From contig CALJWL010000049.1 of assembly GCA_937974565.1 (NCBI GenBank), forward strand, positions 1 to 48,711: DNA of 48,711 nucleotides. The letters are read 5' to 3'. Position 1 is the first letter of the stretch; every line of letters starts with the position of its first letter. Shown here piece by piece: positions 9,948 to 18,533 of this stretch. A model generated the notes under the pieces. The model saw only the letters and a program-made list of their open reading frames with translations, was not told where the DNA came from and made no database searches. The translations under genes were made by a program, and so were the position numbers. The DNA comes from an uncultured Arenicella sp. Its GTDB lineage: Bacteria; Pseudomonadota; Gammaproteobacteria; Arenicellales; Arenicellaceae.

Positions 9948-10460
9948 TCACTTTTCTTGATCTTTTTTTCGGTGATAAATGATCTGAGTTCCGGTTAACG
10001 AGTCATGCCAAGCTTTGCGCTGAGGATGAAGCAATACCCAAAGAAAACCAAGGCCAAGGCAGGCCCAAGACAGTAAGGCGTATGCATAGCGCTTGGCGGC
10101 TAATGACCAATCGATAAACTTTCCATTTGGTTTGGTTAAGTACAAATGCCAAACCTTCATCCCCAGAGTTTGACCACCGTGGGTCCAAAACCAACCGTAA
10201 AAAAAGAAGCTCACGCCAACAATATTTATGGCAACCAATGAAAATGCGATTATCCGCCCAAGGTCAGTGAAAGAAGCCAGCTTTTGCACCGCCAAATTAC
10301 CGGAATCCACGTACAAGCTGTCTGGCGCGAGCAAGTTGAAAATGAGCATCCACAGAGCAGAAGTAAAAAAAAGCAAGCTGAATAGTAATAGACCGTCGTA
10401 GGCCATCACAACCAGTCGCTTGATCAAACCTATACGTTTTGTGGGGGGGTGGGTACTCAT
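9948..10460 (-). CDS. RDD family membrane protein
   Basis: A protein of about 170 residues with three to four hydrophobic segments and the RDD-type pattern: an early Arg (IGLIKRLVVMAYDGLLL) and Asp residues inside or beside the first helix, and a later GGQTLGMKVWHL motif, which is the most diagnostic feature of the family. I choose the ATG at 10458-10460 because it has a GAGAG ribosome-binding sequence about 5 nt upstream; the longer frame to 10568 adds a Cys-containing tail without such a site. The gene converges with lptG (33 nt between stops). Family function is not settled; some members have been linked to ion transport. Confidence 0.85.
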   Translation of the reverse strand: MSTHPPTKRIGLIKRLVVMAYDGLLLFSLLFFTSALWMLIFNLLAPDSLYVDSGNLAVQKLASFTDLGRIIAFSLVAINIVGVSFFFYGWFWTHGGQTLGMKVWHLYLTKPNGKFIDWSLAAKRYAYALLSWACLGLGFLWVLLHPQRKAWHDSLTGTQIIYHRKKDQEK

Positions 10461-10705
10461 TGGCTCTCTTAATGGTCTTAAGGGTTGGTTTAAGCTTAAA
10501 TGAAATTGCTTATGGCGACTTTTAAGGTCGTCAAAAAAAGTTGTACACAGTTGACAGTCAGCAAACAAATATTTTTTAAGTATCGAACATCGTTTGGCAA
10601 ACGGCTACAATTTCGGGTTAACCTTTTGATTTTAAATGATTTTTGTTTTTGATTAAAATTTAATCAATTGTTGTCAGTGCTTGAGAAAATGCGGCATCGG
10701 AAAAC

Positions 10706-10740
10706 TTGTTCACAAAGTTATCCACAGGGTTTGTGGATAA
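10706..10740. promoter_or_regulatory. cluster of three DnaA-box-like sites
   Basis: Two perfect consensus DnaA boxes face each other: TTATCCACA at 10718-10726 and its exact complement TGTGGATAA at 10732-10740, 5 nt apart. A weaker copy, TTGTTCACA, precedes them at 10706-10714 in the same orientation as the first. A 9-bp inverted pair of perfect boxes is unlikely by chance. The sites could bind DnaA as an origin element, a titration site, or a regulatory site for the promoter about 80 nt downstream. Confidence 0.6.
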
Positions 10741-10817
10741 GCCTGAAAAGCCGCATGATTGCTAGGTTACAAACTGTTAAATACACTTTAAACTGTTCTA
10801 GGCGGCCATAGTAACTG

Positions 10818-10846
10818 TTGATAATAAACATTAGCTTAGTTACAGT
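10818..10846 (+). promoter_or_regulatory. possible sigma-70 promoter for the 10962-15709 cluster
   Basis: TTGATA (10818-10823) and TACAGT (10841-10846) are separated by 17 nt, about 115 nt before the first gene of the cluster. The match is moderate and no other signal confirms it. Confidence 0.4.
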
Positions 10847-10961
10847 GTTATTCGATTTCAACACTGATAACACGGTGTGGCGAGCTAACTCAAGCGATCT
10901 GATTTTATACGGGTTTGCATTTTCGCCAAAGCATTAACTGACTAACGCCTCGGGGAACATT

Positions 10962-12131
10962 ATGGCAACCACTTTTCATTACTTAGATAAAGCGCTCTCT
11001 CAAATTCGTGACCTTGGGCTAATGCCTGAAAAAATTGACGAAGCTCCCGTTGTTTCTCTGTTAGAGAAACTGACCGATTTAGACGAAGCCAAGGTAGTCG
11101 CAATTGCCAGAACCTTGACTCAAGCATCGGTGTTCAATGACATCGTACGCGAGCAAGTCTCCGAAATGCGAGTGGGTGAGCGTTATGAAGTAATCACCGA
11201 ATCGTTTAATTCCATCCGCGAAGACGCTAAACGCATGGTTGATCAAGTTGAGGACGGTAAAGTAGACACGTTTGAGCGTCTCAGCAATGTGTGGATGAAG
11301 GTCACACGCGGTGACATTGCCAGCCGATTTGATGAAATTAAAGAAACCTATTTAGACGTGGCCGAAGACTCACGGGACCAAATTGAACGTGAACGCGTCA
11401 TCTTAGAAGCGTATCAAGATTTTAGAGGTGCGATAAAACAGTCTGAGATATTTGCGTTGGATGTGTTAAAGGTGGCCGAAGGTATCTGGAATGAATCCAA
11501 AGGCGCGCTAAAGCAAGCCAACGATACAGTGGCGGCGTACCAAGGCGAAGACTTGGCCGAGCGGGCCAAATTGGAATTGGCACGGGATGAAGCCATGCGT
11601 CAATTGCAATCATCTGAAGATCGTTATCAAGTTGCTAAAGATATTTCCGATAACTTAACCGTCAGTTACAACACCTCGGAAGTGGTGATGGCACGGTTGA
11701 TGCAAACGAACAGCGCTAAAGAGCGTGTTTATAAACAGGCGATCACCTTCTTTGGCACCAACGAATCAGTGCTAACGGCATTAACGGCCTCTTTTACCGG
11801 ATTGTTTGGTCTGCATGAAAGCACACAAACCCTCGAAGCCATGAAAGAAGGCGTCTCTAAAAGCTTGGAGGATTTGGCTGACATTGGCGGCAAAGTTCAA
11901 GAAGCGGCGGTGCGTGCTGGTTACGGGCCTACTATTCGTGCCGATGCGGTTAAGAAGCTCGTCGATTCCGTTGTTAACTTTCAAGAGCGTTCCCGCGAAA
12001 TTATTGACGAAATGCGCGTACTTTCAACTAAAAATGCCGAGGAAATTCGTGAGTCGGTGGAAGATGGGAAGCAACGTATGGCAAAAATTATCGAGCGCGG
12101 TGACTCTTTGCCACTGTCGTCGAATTTTTAA
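10962..12131 (+). CDS. unrecognised all-helical cytoplasmic protein (first gene of a four-gene cluster)
   Basis: A 389-residue acidic protein without a signal peptide or membrane segment. It is rich in Glu, Ala, Lys and Asp and reads as long amphipathic helices throughout, for example around residues 200-225 (ERAKLELARDEAMRQLQSSE) and near the C-terminus (about 345-380). The only less polar part is about residues 265-290, an Ala/Thr/Leu/Phe-rich stretch that is not long enough for a clear membrane helix. Length and helical nature recall TelA/YaaN-type toxic-anion-resistance proteins, but I cannot show homology. The start is well supported: GGGGAA sits 7 nt before the ATG. It is followed after 100 nt by the membrane-anchored gene of the same cluster. 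Confidence 0.85.
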   Translation: MATTFHYLDKALSQIRDLGLMPEKIDEAPVVSLLEKLTDLDEAKVVAIARTLTQASVFNDIVREQVSEMRVGERYEVITESFNSIREDAKRMVDQVEDGKVDTFERLSNVWMKVTRGDIASRFDEIKETYLDVAEDSRDQIERERVILEAYQDFRGAIKQSEIFALDVLKVAEGIWNESKGALKQANDTVAAYQGEDLAERAKLELARDEAMRQLQSSEDRYQVAKDISDNLTVSYNTSEVVMARLMQTNSAKERVYKQAITFFGTNESVLTALTASFTGLFGLHESTQTLEAMKEGVSKSLEDLADIGGKVQEAAVRAGYGPTIRADAVKKLVDSVVNFQERSREIIDEMRVLSTKNAEEIRESVEDGKQRMAKIIERGDSLPLSSNF

Positions 12132-12231
12132 TGATTTCTGTGTTATAGGCGCTGATATTCCAAGGCTCTATTTGAGGCGCGGACTGTTGTTTAGAAACAA
12201 AATAAATAAAACGTTATTGAGAGCTTAATGC

Positions 12232-13152
12232 ATGGCTGAAGCAACGCAAAAAGCACCACAAAAAGCGGCATTGGAAGATGTGATGGTGGCCATGGACGTG
12301 GTTGACACTTTGCGCCACCAGCAAGGTATTGCCGAGCGTGAACTGAATAATCATGCGCGCCGCGAGCGGTTATTAAAGCGCCTAAAAGATATGTACGTGG
12401 CGCAAGGCATAGACGTGCCTGAAGCGGTTTTGCTTGAAGGCATTGCGGCGCTGGAAGAGGAGCGCTTTCGCTACACACCTGTTGAGCGTTCATGGAGAAC
12501 AAAGCTGGCAGAGTTGTGGGTCAGCCGTAAACGTTGGGGGCGGCCTATTGGCTTTTTATCTGTGATTGGCGCGGCACTGTGGGCCGTTTATTTTGTGTTG
12601 GAAATTTTGCCACAACGCCAATTGGCTGACAGTTTGCCATTGGATGTCCGACAAACGCTTAAGGTTATTGAAGGTCAAGCAAAAAACCCAGCCATTGTGC
12701 CGCAAGCGCAGCAACTTGCCAATGCGGCCTTGAGTTCACTTAGGCGCGATGATGTGGAGGAGGCAAGGTCTCAATTGCACAGTTTACAAGACATTGCGGA
12801 ACGATTATCACAAGACTTTGTGATTCGAATTGTCTCACGGCCAAATGAAAATTCAGCGGTTTGGCGCATCCCGCCCGGCAACACTCAGGCAAGAAACTAT
12901 TATTTGATTGTCGAAGCGGTTGATAGAAATAACCGGGTTGTCGAAATTAACGTGATTAATGAAGAAGATAATAAGGCTGAGCGTAAGAAGACATGGGGCT
13001 TACGGGTGAGTGAAGAGACGTTTTATAAAATTGCATCCGATAAACAAGACGATGGCATTATTCAACGCAACAAGGTAGGGGTGAAGCGCGCTGGGTATTT
13101 AAAACCTGAGTTTAGTGTACCAACCACCGGTGCCACAATCACGGAGTGGTAG
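12232..13152 (+). CDS. DUF6384-like one-pass membrane protein
   Basis: The 306-residue product starts with a cytosolic helical part containing a charged EDVMVAMDVVDTLRH segment and a basic RRERLLKRLKDMY segment. One hydrophobic helix follows at about residues 103-123 (IGFLSVIGAALWAVYFVLEI), then a helical stalk and a C-terminal domain of about 110 residues with beta-rich character (IRIVSRPNENSAVWRIPPG onward). The N-terminal pattern resembles the DUF6384 family as I remember it, so the family name is tentative. Basic residues before the hydrophobic helix suggest an N-in orientation with the C-terminal domain periplasmic. It is followed after only 2 nt by the next gene, so the two are translationally coupled. 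It may anchor the flanking helical proteins to the inner membrane. Confidence 0.82.
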   Translation: MAEATQKAPQKAALEDVMVAMDVVDTLRHQQGIAERELNNHARRERLLKRLKDMYVAQGIDVPEAVLLEGIAALEEERFRYTPVERSWRTKLAELWVSRKRWGRPIGFLSVIGAALWAVYFVLEILPQRQLADSLPLDVRQTLKVIEGQAKNPAIVPQAQQLANAALSSLRRDDVEEARSQLHSLQDIAERLSQDFVIRIVSRPNENSAVWRIPPGNTQARNYYLIVEAVDRNNRVVEINVINEEDNKAERKKTWGLRVSEETFYKIASDKQDDGIIQRNKVGVKRAGYLKPEFSVPTTGATITEW

Positions 13153-13154
13153 TT

Positions 13155-14669
13155 ATGTTGTCAGGAAGAAAAGCATTAAAAAGTATTGATAGCACGCTGG
13201 GGGCTGTGCGCAATGACGCCGTACGTTTAGATCAACAGCTGAGCCGTTTGTCTGGTCAGGTTGCGATGAGTCAGCGGCAACGATTAAACTTAATACGTAA
13301 GATTGCCAAAGTGCGTTTAAACGAAATTGAGGCCGGTGAATTGGATTCTGAACTCAATGCCGCTGACGTCAACGTGTTAGAGATATTGAGGCAACGTGAG
13401 GCGGCAATAGAACGATTAACGGCTGAGATTGAGTCGTTGAATAAGGAACTGGAAGACAGCGATGCCGAACGAGAGCAACGGTTAGAGCGGTGCAATGAAG
13501 TGTCGGATCAAATAGTTGGCATAGAAGCTAAGGTGCAGACCGAGTTAAAGCTTAACCAAGGTTACGTGGACCAATTTAAAGCAGCGCAGCAAGCCGACAG
13601 CGTCTCACAAGAAGCCGAGCAAAAGGTAGAACGCGCCAACACGGATATGGCGGAAAAAGCAAAGCCATACCAAGACGACCTTCTGTTTATGTATTTATGG
13701 GAACGAGGTTTTGGCACCACTGACTACAAAGGTGGGCTAGTTAGCCGATTTATGGACGCGTGGGTTGCGCGCGTCATAAAATATGAGCCTGCAAGAGTCA
13801 ACTATTGGAACTTGCAAGAGATACCTAAGCGCCTAACCGAACACGCCAACCGAGTGGGTGATGCGGCTGATGCTCAAATGATGGCATTGCAACAGCTTGA
13901 ACAAGACGCTCTGGAACAAGCCGGAAAGCACAAACTTGAAGAGTCGTTAACGGCATTGCGTCAGCAATTAGATGATTACGACGATCTGATTGAAGCTAAA
14001 GAAGCCAAGCTGAATGAGCGTTTGTCTGATCGCGCCGCGTTTAATTCTGGCAGTGACGACTATATTCAGCAGTGTATTGCTCGCATCAGTTCAGCGTTAG
14101 AACATCAAGACCTTGCTCGTATTCACCGATATGTAAGGCAAACCCACTCACCCTTAGACGATAAGCTGGTTATCGAACTGCAAAACTTAGAAGATTCGAT
14201 TGCGTCCTTAGAAGGCGATATGGCCGGTGTGCGAAAGCTTCACGACAATCAAATTAGTCGCTTACATGAATTAGAAACCGTGCGTCAGCAGTTTAAGAAT
14301 TCACGCTTTGATGATGTTCGTTCTGGATTCACTAATGAAGGTCTGATCAGTGGCGTGCTAACTCAGTTTTTACAGGGTGTGATTTCTGGGGCGGATGTGT
14401 GGGGCACCATTAAGCGAAATCAGCGTTATCGTAACGTTGGTTCTTCCCCCGACTTTGGCAGCGGTGGGCTAGGTGACTTAGCCGATGTACTGGGTGACAG
14501 TGGTATCGATATTGGCGATATCCTGGGCGGTTCGTCACCTCGGCGTAGGCGCAAACGACGTGGTTCAAGTTGGCATATCCCGAAGCCGCGTCGCAGCGGT
14601 GGTGGCTTTCAATTTCCTCGTTCCAGAGGTCGCAGTCGCGGCGGTTTTAAAACCGGCGGTGGGTTTTGA
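13155..14669 (+). CDS. coiled-coil protein with a basic, Gly-rich C-terminal tail
   Basis: I begin at the ATG at 13155, since a GGAG motif (13143-13146) lies 8 nt before it; an earlier in-frame GTG at 13146 overlaps the previous stop codon. The product is about 504 residues. Two heptad-like coiled-coil regions are visible, about residues 15-115 and 205-280, around a Trp/Tyr-containing middle segment (LLFMYLWERGFGTTDYKGG). The last ~40 residues change sharply to clusters of Arg/Lys, Ser and Gly (RRRRKRRGSS, then RSRGRSRGG). No signal peptide is seen. The tail could bind nucleic acid, anionic membrane lipid or a partner. No family recognised. Confidence 0.82.
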   Translation: MLSGRKALKSIDSTLGAVRNDAVRLDQQLSRLSGQVAMSQRQRLNLIRKIAKVRLNEIEAGELDSELNAADVNVLEILRQREAAIERLTAEIESLNKELEDSDAEREQRLERCNEVSDQIVGIEAKVQTELKLNQGYVDQFKAAQQADSVSQEAEQKVERANTDMAEKAKPYQDDLLFMYLWERGFGTTDYKGGLVSRFMDAWVARVIKYEPARVNYWNLQEIPKRLTEHANRVGDAADAQMMALQQLEQDALEQAGKHKLEESLTALRQQLDDYDDLIEAKEAKLNERLSDRAAFNSGSDDYIQQCIARISSALEHQDLARIHRYVRQTHSPLDDKLVIELQNLEDSIASLEGDMAGVRKLHDNQISRLHELETVRQQFKNSRFDDVRSGFTNEGLISGVLTQFLQGVISGADVWGTIKRNQRYRNVGSSPDFGSGGLGDLADVLGDSGIDIGDILGGSSPRRRRKRRGSSWHIPKPRRSGGGFQFPRSRGRSRGGFKTGGGF

Positions 14670-15709
14670 TAAGTTACCTTGGGAGAGCCTTTTCAGAGTC
14701 TGATAAACCCGTTCACGTTAAATCTCGTTATTTTAAACATAGGCCTTCTCAAGCAAGCCGATTGGTGCTTTTCTGGGTAATGATTTGGCTGACGTATCTG
14801 CCTCAAGCTTCAGCACAGAATCCTTTAGTGCCCGACGCATCAAAAACGGGCACCACACTAAATGTCTCAATCGAATTCAGTGATTCGAGTTTAAAGAAAT
14901 TTGAGCCACGCTTAAGAGTGTTATTAGAAGAGGCCTTCTCTGAATACGTGGGCCTATTTGGTGGCATGCCCAAGGCCAAAGACGGTGACGAGTACACGGA
15001 GTTAAAATTAAAAGTAAGTCATGGCGTGGGGGGCGAAGCCGACCCTGAATACATAGAGCTGCGCATTGATGACACTAAACAATTTGGTTTTTATACGTGG
15101 GAAATGACATTGCTGCATGAAATTTTTCACTTGTGGAACGGTGAAACTTTTCGTTACTCAAGCGACCGAGAGCAATGGTTTAACGAAGGCGTGACCGAAT
15201 ACTACACGTTTAAGCTGGCGGTGAAGCTGGGCATTATTAGTCAAACGCAAGTGGCCAGCCGATTTGCATACCCTTTGGGGTCTTATCTAAGCAGCCGTGG
15301 ATTAACCAAGACGTCAATGAGTCTTGCACCACTGGTTGATGGTGGTAAACGAGATCATTATTTTCTTATTTATCACGGCGGCTTGGTGGCTGCCATGGTG
15401 TTGGATTACCAAATTAGGTCAAGCTCAAATAACACGTTTTCCTTGGATTACCTGATGCGAGAATTGTACCTAAGCAAGTCAAGAGATAATCGATACACCA
15501 ACGAGGCGCTGGTTGATTTAATCGACACCTCAACGGGTTTTAAAGCAAAACAGTTTTTTGATCGCTATATTGAAGGAAAATTGATTATTCCGGTAGGACG
15601 CTACTTTGACTTAGGACGTTTAGACTTCAGGCAAAGGATGGGGGGCACTTTTAAGCAAGAAAGAGACACCGTCTTAGAGGACATGCTAGAGGTAACAAGG
15701 TCCGAATAG
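14666..15709 (+). CDS. exported M61-like zinc metallopeptidase
   Basis: An exported gluzincin-type peptidase by motif. HEIFHLWNG gives the HExxH zinc site with the following Trp-Asn typical of M61 (glycyl aminopeptidase-like) enzymes, and WFNEGVTEYY about 20 residues later supplies the third ligand Glu. A hydrophobic stretch ending in LPQASAQN resembles a signal peptide, so the enzyme probably acts in the periplasm or at the outer membrane. The PDZ domain of full-length M61 enzymes is absent. The start is uncertain: a TTG at 14666 overlaps the previous stop codon, while a TTG at 14762 or GTG at 14765 would put the signal peptide at the very N-terminus. Last gene of the four-gene cluster. Confidence 0.8.
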   Translation: MISYLGRAFSESDKPVHVKSRYFKHRPSQASRLVLFWVMIWLTYLPQASAQNPLVPDASKTGTTLNVSIEFSDSSLKKFEPRLRVLLEEAFSEYVGLFGGMPKAKDGDEYTELKLKVSHGVGGEADPEYIELRIDDTKQFGFYTWEMTLLHEIFHLWNGETFRYSSDREQWFNEGVTEYYTFKLAVKLGIISQTQVASRFAYPLGSYLSSRGLTKTSMSLAPLVDGGKRDHYFLIYHGGLVAAMVLDYQIRSSSNNTFSLDYLMRELYLSKSRDNRYTNEALVDLIDTSTGFKAKQFFDRYIEGKLIIPVGRYFDLGRLDFRQRMGGTFKQERDTVLEDMLEVTRSE

Positions 15710-15775
15710 AGGGCTTTCAGAACGCAAAGTAAAGTCTCTACTTTAAAAGAGGGCTTTTAATTGGATACATACAAC

Positions 15776-15796
15776 CTATGGACTTTCAGTCCATAG
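15776..15796 (+). terminator. hairpin after the four-gene cluster
   Basis: CTATGGACT (15776-15784) pairs with AGTCCATAG (15788-15796) around a 3-nt loop, 67 nt past the stop of the metallopeptidase gene. No U-run follows immediately, so it may stabilise the 3' end or be a weak terminator. Confidence 0.35.
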
Positions 15797-15902
15797 TGGT
15801 TGAGTTGCTATATTTGATGATTTTCGTCCTTTTTTTAACGAATGTGGTTCTTTTCAGTCCGCGACACGTGACTTTTATGTCTGTTTCGTTTGTTATTTCT
15901 CA

Positions 15903-15943
15903 ATAAAAAGCCAGTACCGCTAGGTGGCGAATACTGGCTTTAA
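15903..15943 (-). terminator. rho-independent terminator of sodB
   Basis: A 10-bp stem (AAAGCCAGTA, 15907-15916, with TACTGGCTTT, 15932-15941) ends, read leftward, in GGCTTTTTATTG. It begins about 35 nt after the sodB stop. Confidence 0.8.
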
Positions 15944-15976
15944 GGGGCTCGCTTTTAAAGCTTGTCTTCGAGTTTT

Positions 15977-16558
15977 TTATCCGAAGTTAGCCGAAGCAAA
16001 ATCCCAGTTAGCTAATTCCCAGAACTTGGCTAGGTAAGCTGGGCGAGCATTGCGGTAGTCAACGTAGTAGGCGTGTTCCCATACATCAACCGTTAGCAAC
16101 GCAGTGATACTCTGATCAGTAATTGGTGTATCAGCGTTGCTGGTATTAACAATCTCGAGATCGCCAGAGCCGTTTTTTACCAACCATGTCCAACCTGAAC
16201 CGAAGTTTCCTACGGCGCTGGCTGTGAACTTTTCTTTGAATGCATCAAACGAGCCAAACGTCGAATTGATGGCGTCCGCCAACGCACCACTGGGTTCGCC
16301 ACCGCCGTTAGGGCTTAAGCTGTTCCAATAGAAAGTATGGTTCCAAACCTGAGCAGCGTTATTGAATACACCGCCTTCGCTATTGCGGATAATATCTTCC
16401 AATGAGGCATTGGCATGATCCGTACCATCGATCATGTTATTCAAGTTAGTCACATACGCCTGATGATGTTTGCCGTAGTGATAGTCGATGGTTTCTTCGG
16501 AAATGGTTGGTGCAAGAGCATCGCGGGCGTAAGGCAATGCAGGTAGCTCGATAGCCAT
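15977..16558 (-). CDS. sodB: superoxide dismutase, Fe type
   Basis: Converts superoxide to oxygen and hydrogen peroxide in the cytosol. Metal ligands are in place: His27 (DYHYGKHHQAY), His74 (AAQVWNHTFYW), Asp158 and His162 (DVWEHAYYVDYRN). Gln70 in the AAQVWNH segment, rather than a glycine there and a Gln later, is the usual mark of the Fe rather than Mn enzyme. The length of 193 residues is standard. An AGGAG ribosome-binding sequence lies 8 nt before the ATG. Single gene with its own terminator, divergent from pyk. Confidence 0.96.
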   Translation of the reverse strand: MAIELPALPYARDALAPTISEETIDYHYGKHHQAYVTNLNNMIDGTDHANASLEDIIRNSEGGVFNNAAQVWNHTFYWNSLSPNGGGEPSGALADAINSTFGSFDAFKEKFTASAVGNFGSGWTWLVKNGSGDLEIVNTSNADTPITDQSITALLTVDVWEHAYYVDYRNARPAYLAKFWELANWDFASANFG

Positions 16559-17031
16559 AAGTGTGACTCCTAACGTAAATAGATGAATTAAAAATTGAGG
16601 CGTTGCCGTTTTAAATTAAGCTTTTGGCCAACACCATTGAGTGATGAAAAAGTCAATTTTATGGGTGTGTGTAAAACCCAGTTCATGACGCTTTCAAAAC
16701 TCGAAAATTTGTTTGTCTTTTTTCAAGCTTCCAATGCCAGCTCGTTTCTTTCAAGACAGCGTGAGTTTATCACAGCCATGTGACTCTTCCACCTTTAGGC
16801 GGAGAATACCATTAGGAAGTGCGACTTAGTGTCCATTAAAGTTTGTTAAACGAAATATTAAAGATCGTAAGTTGTTATTTGTATGACAATTAAGTCTCTC
16901 GCTGTCAGTGAAAATTTGTTACAATTCACGTGTAAAGAATTTAATATAAACCTAACAATTGAGCGGTATTATCGCCAGTGTATGAGTGGGCCTTGACCCA
17001 AAACTCTGTCTTTAGCTAAAGGCTTACCTAG
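16559..17031. other. sodB/pyk divergent intergenic region
   Basis: About 470 nt without a supported gene. It must hold the promoters of both sodB and pyk. A TACAAT (16920-16925) is a possible pyk -10 element, but no matching -35 was found. I see no clear operator or riboswitch. Confidence 0.4.
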
Positions 17032-18492
17032 ATGATGAAAGAAAATTACAAAATTAAAAATTTAAATCGAACTAAAATTGTGGCCACCGTTGGACCTGCG
17101 TCTGGAAGCATTGACGTGCTTGAAAAAATGATTGCAAATGGGTGCAGTGTCTTTCGCATCAACTTTTCGCACGGATCGCATGAGTCACATGGGCAGTCCA
17201 TTAGTAATATTCGAACGGCGGCTAAAAATTTAAGTCAGCACGTTGCCATACTGGGGGACTTACAAGGCCCTAAAATTCGAATTGGTGCGATAAAAGGCGA
17301 CGGTTTTCCACTTGAAGTTGGGCAACCACTGTTGCTTGACTCTGGTATCCCCGATGCTGACGGTAGCCCAGATGGCGTAAGTTACCTTTGTGATACGTTA
17401 GCCGCCAGTTGCAGCCCCGGTCGTGTCTTAATGCTGGACGATGGCCGTGTGCAGCTTGAAGTTGTGTCGGTAACAGGAAATGCCATCAGCACTAAAGTTA
17501 TTGCTGGCTCAAAACTGTCTTCTCGAAAGGGATTGAATTTGCAAGGCGGTGGTTTGGCAGAAGATGCGTTAACGCCCAAAGACCTTAAGGATATGGCGTT
17601 TGCCGCCAAGCAAAATTTGGACTACATCTGTGTGTCATTTCCAGCGTCAGCCGCGGACATGCTGGATGCACGTGATAAATTAGATGCTTTGGGATGCGAT
17701 ACCAAGCTTATTGCCAAGCTCGAACGTGCTGAAGTGGTCGCGTCAGAAACCGTGATTGATGAGATGATCGACAGTTGTGATGGCGTAATGGTGGCACGGG
17801 GTGATTTGGCGGTTGAAGTTGGCTTTGAGGCTGTAACCTCTTATCAGAAGCAGATCGTTGCGCGATCTCGTGTGCTGAATAAGCCGGTGATCGTTGCCAC
17901 TCAAATGATGGAGAGCATGATTGACAGCCCAGTGCCTACGCGTGCAGAAGTCTCTGATGTTGCAAATGCCGTTTTCGATTATGCCGATGCCGTGATGCTG
18001 TCGGCTGAGTCAGCCGTAGGCGCGTACCCAGTTGAAACGATTAAGACGGTATACAACGTTATTGTTGCCACCGAAAAACACGTTTTAACTCAGGTTTCAA
18101 AACACCGAGTGGAAATTGAATTTGACTACGTTGATGAGTCAATCGCCATGGCCACAATGTATCTTGCCAATCATTTCAAAAAAGTCAAAGCAATTGTTTG
18201 TTTGACGGAATCGGGCAGTACCGCTTTGTGGATGTCGCGCATTAAAACTCATTTGCCATTGGTTGCAATGTCTCCCAAAGAGTCAACGTTGAACCGAACC
18301 GCTTTGTATAAAGGGGTTCGGCCAGCGCATTTACCGCAAGAATCAGATGATGAAACGCAGCTTGATGAAGTGTTGAAGTTCATGAGATGTGCCGTTGATT
18401 TAGAAGAGGGCGATCATGTGGTTGTGACTTATGGAGATGTGGTTGGTGTTGATGGGCACACCAACACGTTAAAGGTTTTGGAAGTAAAATAA
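17032..18492 (+). CDS. pyk: pyruvate kinase
   Basis: Final glycolytic enzyme: phosphoenolpyruvate plus ADP gives pyruvate plus ATP. The TIM-barrel start (RTKIVATVGPAS), the substrate/metal segment MVARGDLAVEV, and the signature ending in PTRAEVSDVANAV are all intact. The C-terminal regulatory domain (about residues 345-486) carries ALWMSRIKTHLP followed by a shortened tail. Length and N-terminus suit the bacterial PykA group rather than PykF, though I do not assign it firmly. An AAAGG sequence lies 9 nt before the first of two tandem ATG codons. Single-gene unit closed by a strong terminator. Confidence 0.95.
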   Translation: MMKENYKIKNLNRTKIVATVGPASGSIDVLEKMIANGCSVFRINFSHGSHESHGQSISNIRTAAKNLSQHVAILGDLQGPKIRIGAIKGDGFPLEVGQPLLLDSGIPDADGSPDGVSYLCDTLAASCSPGRVLMLDDGRVQLEVVSVTGNAISTKVIAGSKLSSRKGLNLQGGGLAEDALTPKDLKDMAFAAKQNLDYICVSFPASAADMLDARDKLDALGCDTKLIAKLERAEVVASETVIDEMIDSCDGVMVARGDLAVEVGFEAVTSYQKQIVARSRVLNKPVIVATQMMESMIDSPVPTRAEVSDVANAVFDYADAVMLSAESAVGAYPVETIKTVYNVIVATEKHVLTQVSKHRVEIEFDYVDESIAMATMYLANHFKKVKAIVCLTESGSTALWMSRIKTHLPLVAMSPKESTLNRTALYKGVRPAHLPQESDDETQLDEVLKFMRCAVDLEEGDHVVVTYGDVVGVDGHTNTLKVLEVK

Positions 18493-18533
18493 ATGGATTG
18501 GCCCGAAGGGGCCGATTACTTTATGGTTTGATT

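Larger units (their letters stand above)
10461..10961. other. regulatory-type intergenic region with AT-rich core and DnaA boxes
   Basis: About 500 nt without a supported gene. From left to right it holds an AT-rich core with long A/T runs (about 10622-10670), a cluster of three DnaA-box-like 9-mers (10706-10740), a possible sigma-70 promoter (10818-10846), and then the ribosome-binding site of the next gene. The separation of an AT-rich stretch and DnaA boxes is like a small replication origin or a DnaA-controlled promoter, but few GATC sites are present and the neighbouring genes are not the usual origin neighbours. Confidence 0.5.

Noticed and set aside
10622-10740. Chromosomal replication origin (oriC)
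   Set aside because: AT-rich core and DnaA boxes are suggestive, but no dnaA, gidA or rpmH gene is adjacent and GATC sites are few; kept only as a hypothesis.
16595-16783. Small ORF upstream of pyk
   Set aside because: A short frame without a ribosome-binding site or protein-like composition, in a divergent promoter region.
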